Shown: positions 23,966-36,763 of the stretch, piece after piece
How the letters are laid out: every line of letters starts with the position of its first letter
Position numbering within the stretch: position 1 is the stretch's first letter
Assembly (NCBI RefSeq): GCF_041734735.1
Contig: NC_134905.1
Span: 510,705 to 574,704, forward strand
DNA from: Babylonia areolata
Lineage: Eukaryota; Mollusca; Gastropoda; Neogastropoda; Buccinidae
DNA: 64,000 nt
Direction of reading: 5' to 3'
Made by a program: the position numbers and the translations under genes
Notes under the pieces: generated by a model
What the model was told of the DNA's origin: nothing
Seen by the model: the letters and a program-made list of their open reading frames with translations, nothing else
The model's database searches: none

Positions 23966-26254
23966 CATACATACAAACACTGAGTCTTAACCTGATCAAA
24001 GATGCCATCAGACATACAGAAACTCATCACACATTTCAAAACCCACAAGCATGCAGACACATAAAATACACACACAGACACATGTAAATAACTCCCAACT
24101 TTTATTTCACTGAAATCCACATTCACAACTCAACATACTGAAACAATTTTTTTTAAGTTAAACCATTCACCATGGGTGAAACAAAACTGGAAAAAAAAAA
24201 CCCCACTGAAAAACAAATTTAGATACCAAGTGAACAACAAAAATGTCAATGAAAGTCACCGTGCATTTCAATACACCAGCAACAGGGAAATTGATTAACA
24301 CAAAAATGGTGAATAGTTAGAAAGCTTTTTTTTTTTTTTTTTTTTAATCCTGTAACTGAATTATGAAAGTAAAATTAATGTTTTCCAAAGCATTTACCAA
24401 AATATCTCTCACAACACCACAGCTCACTCATGTTTTGTGTCAATAATCCCATCCCCCCTCCTCAAACATATATAGAATATATATCTATTCAGGATTTGAA
24501 ATTTTGATGCAACTGATAAAAGTTGGATATCATTAATAAATCCCATAAAGGTAGAAAATTCCCAGGAAACAAACATCAGCAAGAGTTTCAGGCAAGAACA
24601 CACAGCCACACACACACCACACTTTCAGAAAGATCAAAATAAGTTCCCTTGATATATCAGTCATGATATAAAATAGGAGAATTACACACGAAAACAGTAA
24701 AATAATTACCTGTCGAATCTACGACACTTTTCTCTTGACTCACTGCTTGAAAGGTCAGTTGCTGGAGATAGTCAAGACCAAAAAACATGTTTTCAATCAT
24801 GTTATTCATAAAGTAATTATCATTTCTACTATTGTTATGTAGACCATACAACCGCCCATATGCATGCTGATAATATAAATGTGCACACGTCCAGTTGCCC
24901 CTTCCAAAAACAAAAAGGATATACAGCAATCTGACAAACATTGTACACCACCCCTCACCCTTCTCCTCAGCTGACTTTAGAACTACTTCACAACTCGAAT
25001 GCTTCAATACTTCTTTACCACATATACTACTTTAAAAACAAACAAATAAAAAGGTGGCAATCTTACTGCTTTGTTTTTTTGCTTTCGGACATTGTTACGT
25101 AAGTGTTTCACCTCTTGACCCACAGGCGCAGATACCAGGTCATAACCACACAATCATCCACTTTTCTATAGCAGTGGTTTTAAGTACACAGGGCATGAAG
25201 ATTTGAACACCTGTGGTTCTGCACATACAGTAACAAGTTCATAGTCTCCCAAGACTGAAGGATGCCTACTAGTCAAATGATATGCTCTTTGAATTTTCTT
25301 TTTCTTAAAAAAAAACATATAATGGATGGATCCAGTCATACTGGGTGCAACATAACTGTTATATATTAACTTTCCTTTTCTCACGGACGGATAATGGAAA
25401 ATTAAAATCAAACCTGTTTTCCGAGAATAATAAAAATGTCTGAAATCATGGACGGAACAATGAAACAATTCATTGGCAAAATCAATGCTCTAAAATGTTC
25501 AACATCACATTGCGATTTAAAAAAAAGAGAAAAGTTTCCTGTCTATAAAAAGTTGTATAATGGTAACATTTCATCACGCATAAGACACAAAAAGCTAAAG
25601 AAAAAGACCACCGAAAAAAAAACATTCTTCAAACTGCACAGAAAACACAGATACAGCAATGGTTGAAGTTTCTCAGGCAAGCGTATGTATCAAACAACAT
25701 ATTCCAAAAAAAAGACAGACCCCGAAAATGGAGTACAGCTGCCTAGGTGGCAGGTGACAAAGACAACAGTCATACTTGTAAACACTCATCCAGAGAGGCA
25801 TGAGCGAAAACCTCTGTCATCACGTATCAATCCCTGTGATTACAAATGAAAAAAAAAAATTGACCATTTTCTTGGAACTAGCAGTCTGTACAGTTGTTAG
25901 TCTCTCTAAATAGATACATACTTTGGAATGTGAAGAATTATCAAGGAATCAAAACAATCACTATACACAGATATACTTTGGTATGTCAAGAATTATCACG
26001 AAAAGAAAACACTCAATATACAAAGACACGTGCCTTGGAGCGTGAAGAATCATCAAGGAATGAAAACGACCAATCAGCAGCAGCCACTAAACACTTACCC
26101 CTGCATCACATACCGTATAAATACTTGTCAATCTCTTTGAACGCAATGCACAGCCTTCAATTCACACTCTCTGAACACATGTGTGTGTTGGAAAGTTTAC
26201 GACTGTGTGCAGAGTAACACCAGCTTCATCACTGCAGCCGAAAGTCTATATTTC
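23966..26254. other. Intergenic spacer, no gene seen
   Basis: 2.3 kb of AT-rich single-copy sequence with poly(A)/(T) runs (24329-24346) and a weak 70-bp periodicity near 25910-26060 ('ggaatgtgaagaattatcaa'). Short frames are not conserved-looking. Confidence 0.5.
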
Positions 26255-26395
26255 AACTTTACAACCCTAGTCTTTCCGACAGGATGATAAACACAGATCC
26301 TGTGTGCAGCATGCACCTTGTGCACTTTAAAGAACCCACGGCAATAAAAGAATGATTCCTGGCAAAAGTCTTGATTAAAGTCCACTTTGACCGTT
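26255..26395 (+). mobile_element. SINE family 3 body fragment
   Basis: 'gatgataaacacagatcctg', 'tgtgcagcatgcaccttgtg' and 'ttaaagaacccacggcaata' match the family 3 body. The tRNA head is decayed. Confidence 0.55.
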
Positions 26396-26411
26396 TAAAA
26401 AAAACAAAAAA

Positions 26412-26890
26412 ACTTAAGGAAACACTGTGGAAAGGCTCTTTCCTCAGGAACAGCAGCCCAGTGCTGCATTGTGGAAAGGCTCTTTCCTCTGGAACAGCAG
26501 CCCAGTGCTGCAATGTGGAAAGGCTCTTTCCTCTGGAACAGCAGCCCAGTGCTGCATTGTGGAAAGGCTCTTTCCTCTAGAACAGCAGCCCAGTGCTGCA
26601 TTGTGGAAAGGCTCTTTCCTCTGGAACAGCAGCCCAGTGCTGCAATGTGGAAAGGCTCTTTCCTCTGGAACAGCAGCCCAGTGCTGCATTGTGGAAAGGC
26701 TCTTTCCTCTGGAACAGCAGCCCAGTGCTGCAATGTGGAAAGGCTCTTTCCTCTGGAACAGCAGCCCAGTGCTGCATTGTGGAAAGGCTCTTTCCTCGAG
26801 AACAGTGCTGCATTGTGGAAAGGCTCTTTCCTCTAGAACAGCAGCCCAGTGCTGCACTGTGGAAAGGCTCTTTCCTCTAGACAGCAGCCC
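26412..26890. repeat. 44-bp minisatellite, about 11 copies
   Basis: The unit is 'ggaaaggctctttcctctgg' + 'aacagcagcccagtgctgca' + 'ttgt'. 'ggaaaggctctttcc' is a near-palindrome, so each unit can form a short hairpin. Confidence 0.93.
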
Positions 26891-27445
26891 AAAGTTCACA
26901 CACAGAAATCTGTTTTGATAAAAAGTCCTACAATTCAACAAAATTCAACAGAACCAGCCTGAAGCCCATGTGAAGGAACACAGCAACACAGACATTACAC
27001 AGTCTAACATCTCACCACACCGCATCAAAGCAAATACATTGTCTAAACTCGCTACCACACTGCTCAAAAGCTTTCAAATCTAAGCCATCAGACTGCACCT
27101 CGCGTATCAATTGTGTCCACATTTTGGGGGATGACATAATACTGAAATGTAGCACAACCAAACTCATTAATGACAAAACTCCCTCTTGAAGACAAAGAAC
27201 CGAGCACAATTAGACAAACAAAGAAGTAAGGAAGCCGAAAAAAGGACTGTTGAAGAAGCTGAAGGAAAATGCATGTATGGACTATGGGATGAACAAGACT
27301 AGAGACATGGGAAGAGAACAAAAAATTCTATCAAGAAACCAAACGGGCCAGCTCTACACCAGTTTCAACTTCAGGGAGGGGTTCAAGTGTGCAGGTTGAT
27401 TCGGTAATGCTGCACTTCAACTGCTGGGAAAAAAAGATAAAGAAA
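26891..27445. other. Spacer, no gene seen
   Basis: Single-copy sequence. Short frames show no recognisable domain. Confidence 0.45.
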
Positions 27446-27449
27446 AATA

Positions 27450-28015
27450 GCAGCACATAGATGATGGGCTGACACCAGCAAACAGTGGAGACAGACCTCA
27501 GACATGTCAACAGACGATGGTGTGACACCAGCAAACAGTGGAGACAGACCTCACACATGTCGACAGACAATGGGGTGACACCAGCAAACAGTGGAGACAG
27601 ACCTCAGACATGTCGACAGACGACGGGGTGACACCAACAAACAGTGGAGACAGACCTCAGACATGTCAACAGACAATGGGGTGACACCAGCAAACAGTGG
27701 AGACAGACCTCAGACATGTCGACAGACAATGGGGTGACACCAGCAAACAGTGGAGACAGACCTCAGACATGTTGACAGACGATGGGGTGACACCAGCAAA
27801 CAGTGGAGACAGACCTCAGACTTGTCGACAGATGACAGGGTGACACCTGCAAACAGTGGAGACAGACCTCAGACTTGTCGACAGATGACAGGGTGACACC
27901 AGCAAACAGTGGAGACAGACCTCAGACATGTTGACAGACGATGGGGTGACACCAGCAAACAGTGGAGACAGACCTCAGACTTGTCGACAGATGACAGGGT
28001 GACACCTGCAAAATG
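27450..28015. repeat. 53-bp minisatellite, about 10-11 copies
   Basis: The unit is 'gacagacaatggggtgacac' + 'cagcaaacagtggagacaga' + 'cctcagacatgtc'. Variants (gatgacagggtg) recur in a two-unit pattern near the right end. Confidence 0.93.
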
Positions 28016-28524
28016 GCTAAGGACTATGGAGCACCTTGACTGCCTAATACGCTGAAAATATGCGACCGTCTGTGTCTGAGTAGGTCAGTATGACGTTGGC
28101 TGAACCAGAACAGAATTTCCTGTTACACAATGTAAACACTTGAAACTGTCAACAGCATTACCTGTTACACAACAAAAGCATGTGACACCGTCAACAGTCT
28201 TTTGAGTGATTCATCCAAACAGCGCACTGACTGTGTTAAACACTCCTGACACGGCCATGGTGGTTGGCTGAGCTGAACACCAACTGAATGACTACATGTT
28301 CAGCTCTTACATCAAGCCATGTGGAGCCTGTGACAGTGGCACTTTGCCTGATTGTCCAGTCAATACAAGAGATGAGTTGATAGAGATATGGAAACAACTT
28401 TTCACACACTTCAAATCAAATCTTATTGCTTGGAGCACAGCTGACCACAAAGCGTCCATTTCAGGGTTGAGCAACCATCTGTTTGTAAAACCAGTTGAAG
28501 AAAAACCCCAACTAAAGAGAACCA

Positions 28525-31035
28525 GTCAGTCAGAACGACACAGGAATACAGAGAACAAGTCAGTCAGAACGACACAGTCAGTCAGAACGACACAGGAATA
28601 CAGAGAACAAGTCAGTCAGAACGACACAGTCAGTCAGAACGACACAGGAATACAGAGAACAAGTCAGTCAGTCAGAACGACACAGGAATACAGAGAACAC
28701 GTCAGTCAGTCAGAACAACACAGGAATACAGAGAACACGTCAGTCAGTCAGAACAACACAGGAATACAGAGAACAAGTCAGTCAGAACGACACAGTCAGT
28801 CAGAACGACACAGGAATACAGAGAACAAGTCAGTCAGAACGACACAGTCAGTCAGAACAACACAGGAATACAGAGAACAAGTCAGTCAGAACGACACAGG
28901 AATACAGAGAACAAGTCAGTCAGTCAGAACAACACAGGAATACAGAGAACACGTCAGTCAGAACGACACAGGAATACAGAGAACACGTCAGTCAGAACGA
29001 CACAGGAATACAGAGAACACGTCAGTCAGTCAGAACGACACAGGAATACAGAGAACACGTCAGTCAGTCAGAACAACACAGGAATACAGAGAACACGTCA
29101 GTCAGAACGACACAGTCAGTCAGAACGACACAGGAATACAGAGAACAAGTCAGTCAGAACGACACAGTAAGTCAGAACGACACAGGAATACAGAGAACAA
29201 GTCAGTCAGTCAGAACAACACAGGAATACAGAGAACACGTCAGTCAGAACGACACAGTCAGTCAGAACGACACAGGAATACAGAGAACAAGTCAGTCAGA
29301 ACGACACAGTAAGTCAGAACGACACAGGAATACAGAGAACAAGTCAGTCAGAACGACACAGGAATACAGAGAACACATCAGTCAGAATGACACAGGAATA
29401 CAGAGAACAAGTCAGTCAGAACGACACAGGAATACAGAGAACACGTCAGTCAGAACGACACAGGAATACAGAGAACACGTCAGTCAGAACAACACAGGAA
29501 TACAGAGAACAAGTCAGTCAGAACGACACAGGAATACAGAGAACACGTCAGTCAGAACGACACAGGAATACAGAGAACAAGTCAGTCAGAACGACACAGG
29601 AATACAGAGAACACGTCAGTCAGAACGACACAGGAATACAGAGAACAAGTCAGTCAGAACGACACAGGAATACAGAGAACACGTCAGTCAGAACAACACA
29701 GGAATACAGAGAACACGTCAGTCAGAATGACACAGGAATACAGAGATCAAGTCAGTCAGTCAGAACGACACAGGAATACAGAGAACACGTCAGTCAGTCA
29801 GAACGACACAGGAATACAGAGAACACGTCAGTCAGAATGACACAGGAATACAGAGATCAAGTCAGTCAGTCAGAACGACACAGGAATACAGAGAACAAGT
29901 CAGAACGACACAGGAATACAGAGAACAAGTCAGTAAGTCAGAACGACACAGGAATACAGAGAACACGTCAGTCAGAACGACACAGGAATACAGAGAACAC
30001 GTCAGTCAGAACGACACAGGAATACAGAGAACAAGTCAGTCAGAACAACACAGGAATACAGAGAACACGTCAGTCAGAACGACACAGGAATACAGAGAAC
30101 AAGTCAGTCAGTCAGAACGACACAGGAATACAGAGAACACGTCAGTCAGTCAGAACGACACAGGAATACAGAGAACACGTCAGTCAGAACGACACAGGAA
30201 TACAGAGATCAAGTCAGTCAGAACGACACAGGAATACAGAGAACAAGTCAGTCAGAACGACACAGGAATACAGAGAACAAGTCAGTCAGAACGACACAGG
30301 AATACAGAGAACAAGTCAGTCAGTCAGAACGACACAGGAATACAGAGAACACGTCAGTCAGAACGACACAGGAATACAGAGAACAAGTCAGTCAGAACAA
30401 CACAGGAATACAGAGATCAAGTCAGTCAGAACAACACAGGAATACAGAGAACAAGTCAGTCAGTCAGAACGACACAGGAATACAGAGAACACGTCAGTCA
30501 GTCAGAACAACACAGGAATACAGAGATCAAGTCAGTCAGAACAACACAGGAATACAGAGAACAAGTCAGTCAGTCAGAACGACACAGGAATACAGAGAAC
30601 ACGTCAGTCAGTCAGAACGACACAGGAATACAGAGAACAAGTCAGTCAGAACGACACAGGAATACAGAGAACAAGTCAGTCAGTCAGAACAACACAGGAA
30701 TACAGAGAACACGTCAGTCAGAACGACACAGGAATACAGAGAACAAGTCAGTCAGAACGACACAGGAATACACAGAACAAGTCAGAACGACACAGGAATA
30801 CAGAGAACAAGTCAGTCAGTCAGAACAACACAGGAATACACAGAACAAGTCAGAACGACACAGGAATACAGAGAACACGTCAGTCAGAACAACACAGGAA
30901 TACAGAGAACAAGTCAGAACGACACAGGAATACAGAGAACACGTCAGTCAGAACGACACAGGAATACAGAGAACACGTCAGTCAGAACGACACAGGAATA
31001 CAGAGAACACGTCAGTCAGAACGACACAGGAATGG
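28525..31035. repeat. 34/38-bp satellite, about 70 copies
   Basis: The unit is 'gaacaagtcagtcagaacga' + 'cacaggaatacaga', with an optional extra 'gtca' and 'cacgt/caagt' variants. It contains no stop in any forward frame, so frames of 338 and 563 codons run through it while rotating through all three phases. These are not proteins. Confidence 0.95.
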
Positions 31036-31166
31036 TCAAACTCCCCCTCGTCTCCCTCAGTCCAAGTCGAAATTTTAATCAAGTTAAAACATTGACAACG
31101 ATGTAAAAACTAAACAAGACGAGTTCACCCCAAATCTGTTTCAGGTCGTGTAAAACTTGCATCAAG

Positions 31167-31825
31167 TTAACTCTCTCACCACCACAGGCGACTTTTGTTG
31201 ACTAGACAGTCCACCGCCATAAGTGACTGTTGTCGACAGCGAGGGGTGATGCTGATCAGACATTTTTCACACTGTAACAAAGCTGGATAGCTGCAACCAG
31301 TTTCCCACTTATAGAACAATGACTTCTTCTTCTTCTTCTTCTGCGTTCGTGGGCTGCAACTCCCACGTTCACTCGTATGTACACGAGTGGGCTTTTACGT
31401 GTATGACCGTTTTTACCCCGCCATGTAGGCAGCCATACTCCGCTTTCGGGGAAGTGCATGCTGGGTATGTTCTTGTTTCCATAACCCACCGATTTGATCT
31501 TCTGCTTGCATATACACACGAAGGGGGTTCAGGCACTAGCAGGTCTGCACATATGTTGACCTGGGAGATCGTAAAAATCTCCACCCTTTACCCACCAGGC
31601 GCTGTCACCGAGATTCGAACCCGGGACCCTCAGATTGAAAGTCCAACGTTTTAACCACTCGGCTATTGCGCCCGTCAGAACAATGACTAACCTTTGCCCC
31701 CTGACCCAGTTTGAAGTGAACAAGTCCACTGTTGTGTTTTGACATGAACCGAAACCTGTGACTGAGAACATCATTTGGCGCTGGGGAGTGCTTTTCACAC
31801 AGAAACTTGCTGGTGAAAGAGTTAA
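31167..31825. mobile_element. TTAA-flanked MITE carrying a nested SINE
   Basis: TTAA at both ends with terminal inverted repeats, 'TTAACTCTCTCACCACC' on the left and, reversed, 'TTAACTCTTTCACCAGC' on the right. Internal blocks match 366-680. A family 1 SINE splits it at 31325-31676. There is no coding capacity. It lies 3' of DAW1. Confidence 0.75.
31325..31676 (-). mobile_element. SINE family 1 with 12-bp target-site duplication
   Basis: On the minus strand it starts with the tRNA-like head 'GACGGGCGCAATAGCCGAG' (box A) and 'GGGTTCGAATCTCGG' (box B). It runs through the family 1 body and ends in (AAG)n. It is flanked by 'agaacaatgact' at 31313-31324 and 31677-31688. Relative to the 58.3-kb copy it lacks the segment around 'cgctgacatggattacag'. 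Confidence 0.88.
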
Positions 31826-32370
31826 AACCATTGATTTCCTTCAGAAACAGAAAACGGGATATCTGGGGTAACATCCACGATTTCACACACACACACCCAC
31901 ACACAATACACAGAAAAAGGGCAGTAAGTGTGATTCACGCCCACCAAAAAAAGAGGAAAAAAAAATTTTCATTTACACACCTTAAAGTGAATGGTTAACA
32001 ACCAGAATAGTCGTCTAACACTTGCTCCTTTCAAAAACGATAACAGGCTCCACACTTGACACAAACAATTTCATAAACATTTCCATCACATAAATGCATA
32101 CAGGGGGGAAAAAAATCCATCCAACTTCAAATCAAAATACAGCAAAGTGAAAAAAAAAAAAAAACAGCAACACAGCTACATGCAGAAAAAAAAAAGTTGA
32201 AAGATATGAAGAGAAAAACGTTGTTTAGAAGCCTCTCAGAATGGCTGTGCCGAGAACACAGTCTGCCACAAAGACACACACCTCCCAACACAAAGACGTG
32301 AGAAAAGAAAAAAACAAAACAATAAAACCCCCAACCCAACAACACAAAGGAATCTGTTGACTTTTCCTGC
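31826..32370. other. Spacer, no gene seen
   Basis: AT-rich sequence with poly(A) runs. Nothing is recognised. Confidence 0.45.
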
Positions 32371-32374
32371 CTGT

Positions 32375-32830
32375 CCATTTCACAAAAAGTTCAGGACTTT
32401 TCCTGCCTGTCCATATACACACTTCACAAAAAGTTAAGGACTTTTCCTGCCTGTCCATATACACACTTCACAAAAAGTTAAGGACTTTTCCTGCCTGTCC
32501 ATATACACACTTCACAAAAAGTTAAGGACTTTTCCTGCCTGTCCATATACACACTTCACAAAAAGTTAAGGACTTTTCCTGCCTGTCCATTTACACACTT
32601 CACAAAAAAGTTAAGGACTTTTCCTACCTGTTGATATACACACTTCACAAAAAGTTAAGGACTTTTCCTGCCTGTCCATTTACACACTTCACAAAAAAGT
32701 TAAGGACTTTTCCTACCTGTTGATATACACACTTCACAAAAAGTTAAGGACTTTTCCTGCCTGTCCATATACACACTTCATAAAAAGTTAAGGACTTTTC
32801 CTGCCTGCCCATATACACACTTCACACAAC
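32375..32830. repeat. 44-bp minisatellite, about 10 copies
   Basis: The unit is 'aaggacttttcctgcctgtc' + 'catatacacacttcacaaaa' + 'agtt'. It lies just beyond the likely DAW1 3' end. Confidence 0.93.
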
Positions 32831-33053
32831 CTGTGCAAGTTCACAAGCTGTCCTTAACTCCTAGTGAACCGTGTACATCACAGGCCAAAACAGGTGAAGG
32901 GGCAAAAGCAGCTGATGAAGGCAATTGGTGTTGACAATGACGGGAGTTTTGGTGATGTCAGTCAACGGTGTGACGTCAGTGGTGATCATGGATGAAGGAG
33001 ACAACAGCAATTCGTAACATGAGAAAGAACTGAATTGAACTGAACTGAATTAG

Positions 33054-33059
33054 TTTATT
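33054..33059 (-). terminator. DAW1: Candidate DAW1 poly(A) signal
   Basis: AATAAA on the minus strand about 640 nt past the DAW1 stop codon, followed by T-rich 'CAGTTCAGTTCAATTCAG'. It is the nearest canonical hexamer I found downstream of the stop. The choice is inference. Confidence 0.35.
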
Positions 33060-33272
33060 CAGTTTAAGACCCAAGCCCCATTTGGAGAGGTGTGAACAAG
33101 TAAATAAATTCTATGACAGTAATCGTTTAGCAATCATGTCATCCGACTAAAGTATGAACAAAAAAAAGACCAAATCAGAAATAAGTAATAGAATTAAAAC
33201 AATTCAGAATACGAAATAATCATAGCATGATGCTGTTTGATATGAGAGAGAGAGAGAGAGAGAGAGACAGGG

Positions 33273-33328
<56 letters not shown>

Positions 33329-33695
33329 ACACACACACACACAGAGACAGAGAGAGAGAGAGACAGAGAGAAGACCACTGCCAAGCTTGGCACTCTTTTT
33401 TTCTTGAGCTGCTAATATTAACTCCCACCGAGGATGAAAACAAACGACGCCAGATACAGTGATGAAAACGGCGACGAGAGAGAGAGAGAGATGATGATAA
33501 CGGAGATGACAAAAAGAACAGGAGAGTGATGATGCTGACGACGAGGAGGAGGAGGTGGGGGTGGAGGGGGAGAGACGGAGGGAAGAAACGTTGGCAGGGG
33601 GGTTCTTCCTGTAGCACGTGTTGGTTGGAGGGGAAGGAGGGGTGGCGGGGGGGTGGTGGTGGTGGTGGGGAATCGAAGGCACGTTGTCAACGACA
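33060..33695 (-). other. DAW1: Probable DAW1 3' UTR
   Basis: It follows the stop codon at 33696-33698. It contains (GA)n/(CA)n tracts at 33243-33365 and, next to the stop, a purine-rich stretch (plus strand). Long frames on the minus strand here are low-complexity. Confidence 0.4.
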
Positions 33696-33730
33696 TCATC
33701 TCCATATCCGACACGTGTTGTCTTTGCTCC
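33696..33730 (-). CDS. DAW1: DAW1 exon 13 (stop codon)
   Basis: 35 nt after 'GTGTACACAG|GG'. It encodes [10 protein letters not shown] and then TGA at 33696-33698, exactly the conserved carboxy end of DAW1. Confidence 0.93.
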
Positions 33731-36022
33731 CTGTGTACACACACACAACGTGTCAAAACACACACTGGTATCAGTGAGAGAATGTGCGCATGGTCAGGCA
33801 ATTGTGTGCTGTAGTACGTACACACACACACACACACAATGCAACGCAATACACACACACACACCACATATATATTTGTACTGGGCAATTGGCCAATATA
33901 TTTTTCACTCTTAAATTCCTTTTTAAAGCATATTACTTTCAAGTAGCAGTTCAACGCATAGCTTTCCAAATTATCCTTCAAATCAGTAATAACACAGTAA
34001 CATATATAATCTTTATTTAGAACACATTAAAATTCTGTCTGATCTAAAATTTAGCAAATATTACTTATCAATTCTTATCTATAAACGCCTACTGTGTAGA
34101 AATGATATGATAAATCATACATTCTAACCCCAACAGCGGAGTATGGCTGCCTACATGGCAGGGTAAAAACGGTCATACACATAAAAGCCCACTCATGTAT
34201 ATACAAGTGAACGTGGGAGTTGCAGCCCATGAATGCAGAAGAAGAAATACATTTAAAACACATACATACACACACACATACACGCACACACACACACACA
34301 ACACAAACAAGCTCCTTCTCCTACACACACACATCAAACCCCCTTCTCCCCAATCCCTCCCCCCACTCCAACACACACATACACACCACACAAACACGCT
34401 GTTCCTCCTACACAAACACGCACACATACACACACTAACACACTACCCGCTCCCCCTCACCCCCCCAACTCTTTCCCCCCACTCCAACACACACATACAC
34501 ACCACACAAACACGCTGTTCCTCCTACACAAACACCCACACATACACACACTAACACACTACCCGCTCCCCCTCACCCCCCGAACCCTTTCCCCCCACTC
34601 CAACACACACATACACACCACACAAACACGCTGTTCCTCCTACACAAACACGCACACATACACACACTAACACACTCCCTGCCCCCCCTCACCCCCCGAA
34701 CCCTTTCCCCCCACTCCAACACACACACACACACTAACACACTCCCCCCTACACACACACATTTATACACTCCTCCCCCCTACACACACACTCCTCCCCT
34801 CTACACACACACACTAACACACTCCTCCCCCCTATACACTAACAAACTCCTCCCCCCTACACACACACACTAACACACTCCTGCCCCCCCCCATCCCCCC
34901 ACAAACACGCTCCGCCCCCAGCCATGCCCTCATCCACAACAACCACCCCCGTCCCCAACACAGCCACCCCCACAGCCACCCCCCCTGTCACCTGTGATGA
35001 CAGTGTTGCCCTCGTAGTTGAAGGCGCAGCTGAAGATCTCGTCGCTGTGCCCCTCCAGTACCTGCTTACAGCCGCCCGTCTCCGGGTCCCACAGTCGGGC
35101 CGTCTTGTCGGCGCTGGCAGTCAGCACTGCCGTGCCCTGAGGGTTAAAGGTGATCTGCCACACACACACACATTACTTTTTTCAGCGATTCAGCCATGGG
35201 GGGGTCCCCCCTTCAAAACTGCACATCTCAAAGTGCATTGCCTTCTGTCGCTCTCAAAGAAAGCAGTGACAACTTTCTGTACCACAGAGAAGTCTGTAAC
35301 CAGGGTCTACAGACAACTCAACACTCAACCGAAGCGCTTGTCTAAATACAGAAACAAAGTAAAAAAAAAAAAAAAAAAGGAATAAAATATGTATGATAAT
35401 CAAAATACCCAAAACAGTATTCCATGAAACAAACTAATAAAGAAAAAAAAAAAAAAAAAAAAATTTTTGATAACCAAAATGCCCAAATGGAATTCCTGTT
35501 TAATACAGAAAAACATTCCCACCAATACATTCGATCAGCATTCTTTGTTTTGTTTTTGTTTTTCTTTTGGTTTCTCCTGACCTTGGAGATCTCTCCTTCG
35601 TGCCCTTCGAACTTGGAGACGAGGCTGTGTGTGATGGCGTTGTAGCAGCGAGCGGTGGCGTCGGCGGAAGCGGTCAGCAGGTGTTGCCCCGTGTAGTCAA
35701 AGGCTACATCCAACACTTCGTCATCGTGCCCCTTCAGGGTGCCGATACAGCGACCTGACACACACACACACCGTCATTTTCTGTGAGAGGTGTCCGTACA
35801 CTTACCTCACACACACACACACACACACACACGAGAGGTGTCCGTACATTTAGCTCTCACACACACACACACACCGTCATTTTCTGTGAGAGGTGTCCAT
35901 ACACTTACTCACACACACACACACACACACACCGTCATTTTCTGTGAGAGGTGTCCGTACACTTACCTCACACACACACACACACACCCGTCATTTTCTG
36001 TGAGAGGTGTCCGTACACTTAC

Positions 36023-36053
<31 letters not shown>

Positions 36054-36329
36054 CACAAAACACACACCGTCATTTTCTGTGAGAGGTGTCCGTACACTAC
36101 TCACACACACACACATACAACACACACGTCATTTTCTGTGAGAGCTGTCCGTACATTTAGCTCTCACACACACACACACACCGTCATTTTCTGTGAGAGG
36201 TGTCCGTACACTTACCTCACACACACACACACACACACACACCGTCATTTTCTGTGAGAGGTGTCCATACATTTAGCTCACACACACACACACACACCGT
36301 CATTTTCTGTGAGAGGTGTCCGTACACTT

Positions 36330-36375
<46 letters not shown>

Positions 36376-36406
36376 GTCATTTTCTGTGAGAGGTGTCCAT
36401 ACACTT

Positions 36407-36439
<33 letters not shown>

Positions 36440-36471
36440 CGTCATTTTCTGTGAGAGGTGTCCATACACTT

Positions 36472-36513
<42 letters not shown>

Positions 36514-36599
36514 GTCATTTTCTGTGAGAGGTGTCCATACACTTACCTCACACACACACACACACACCGTCATTTTCTGTGAGAGGTGTCCATACACTT

Positions 36600-36630
<31 letters not shown>

Positions 36631-36730
36631 CGTTATTTTCTGTGAGAGGTGTCCATACACTTACCTCACACACACACACACACAGTCATTTTCTGTGAGA
36701 GGCATCAATACACTTACCTCGCACACACAC

Positions 36731-36763
<33 letters not shown>

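Noticed and set aside
28296-31078. Plus-strand frames of 338 and 563 codons
   Set aside because: They run through a 34/38-bp satellite with no stop in any forward frame, and the same peptide appears in three rotating phases. The ~80 codons before the array (28296-28520) are not repetitive but match nothing I know and have no supporting splice context.
33526-33777. Minus-strand 189-codon frame near 33.2-33.76 kb, with Pro/Ser-rich sequence
   Set aside because: Low-complexity (GA/CT, GGA) translation. The true DAW1 last exon is read in a different frame at 33730-33696.
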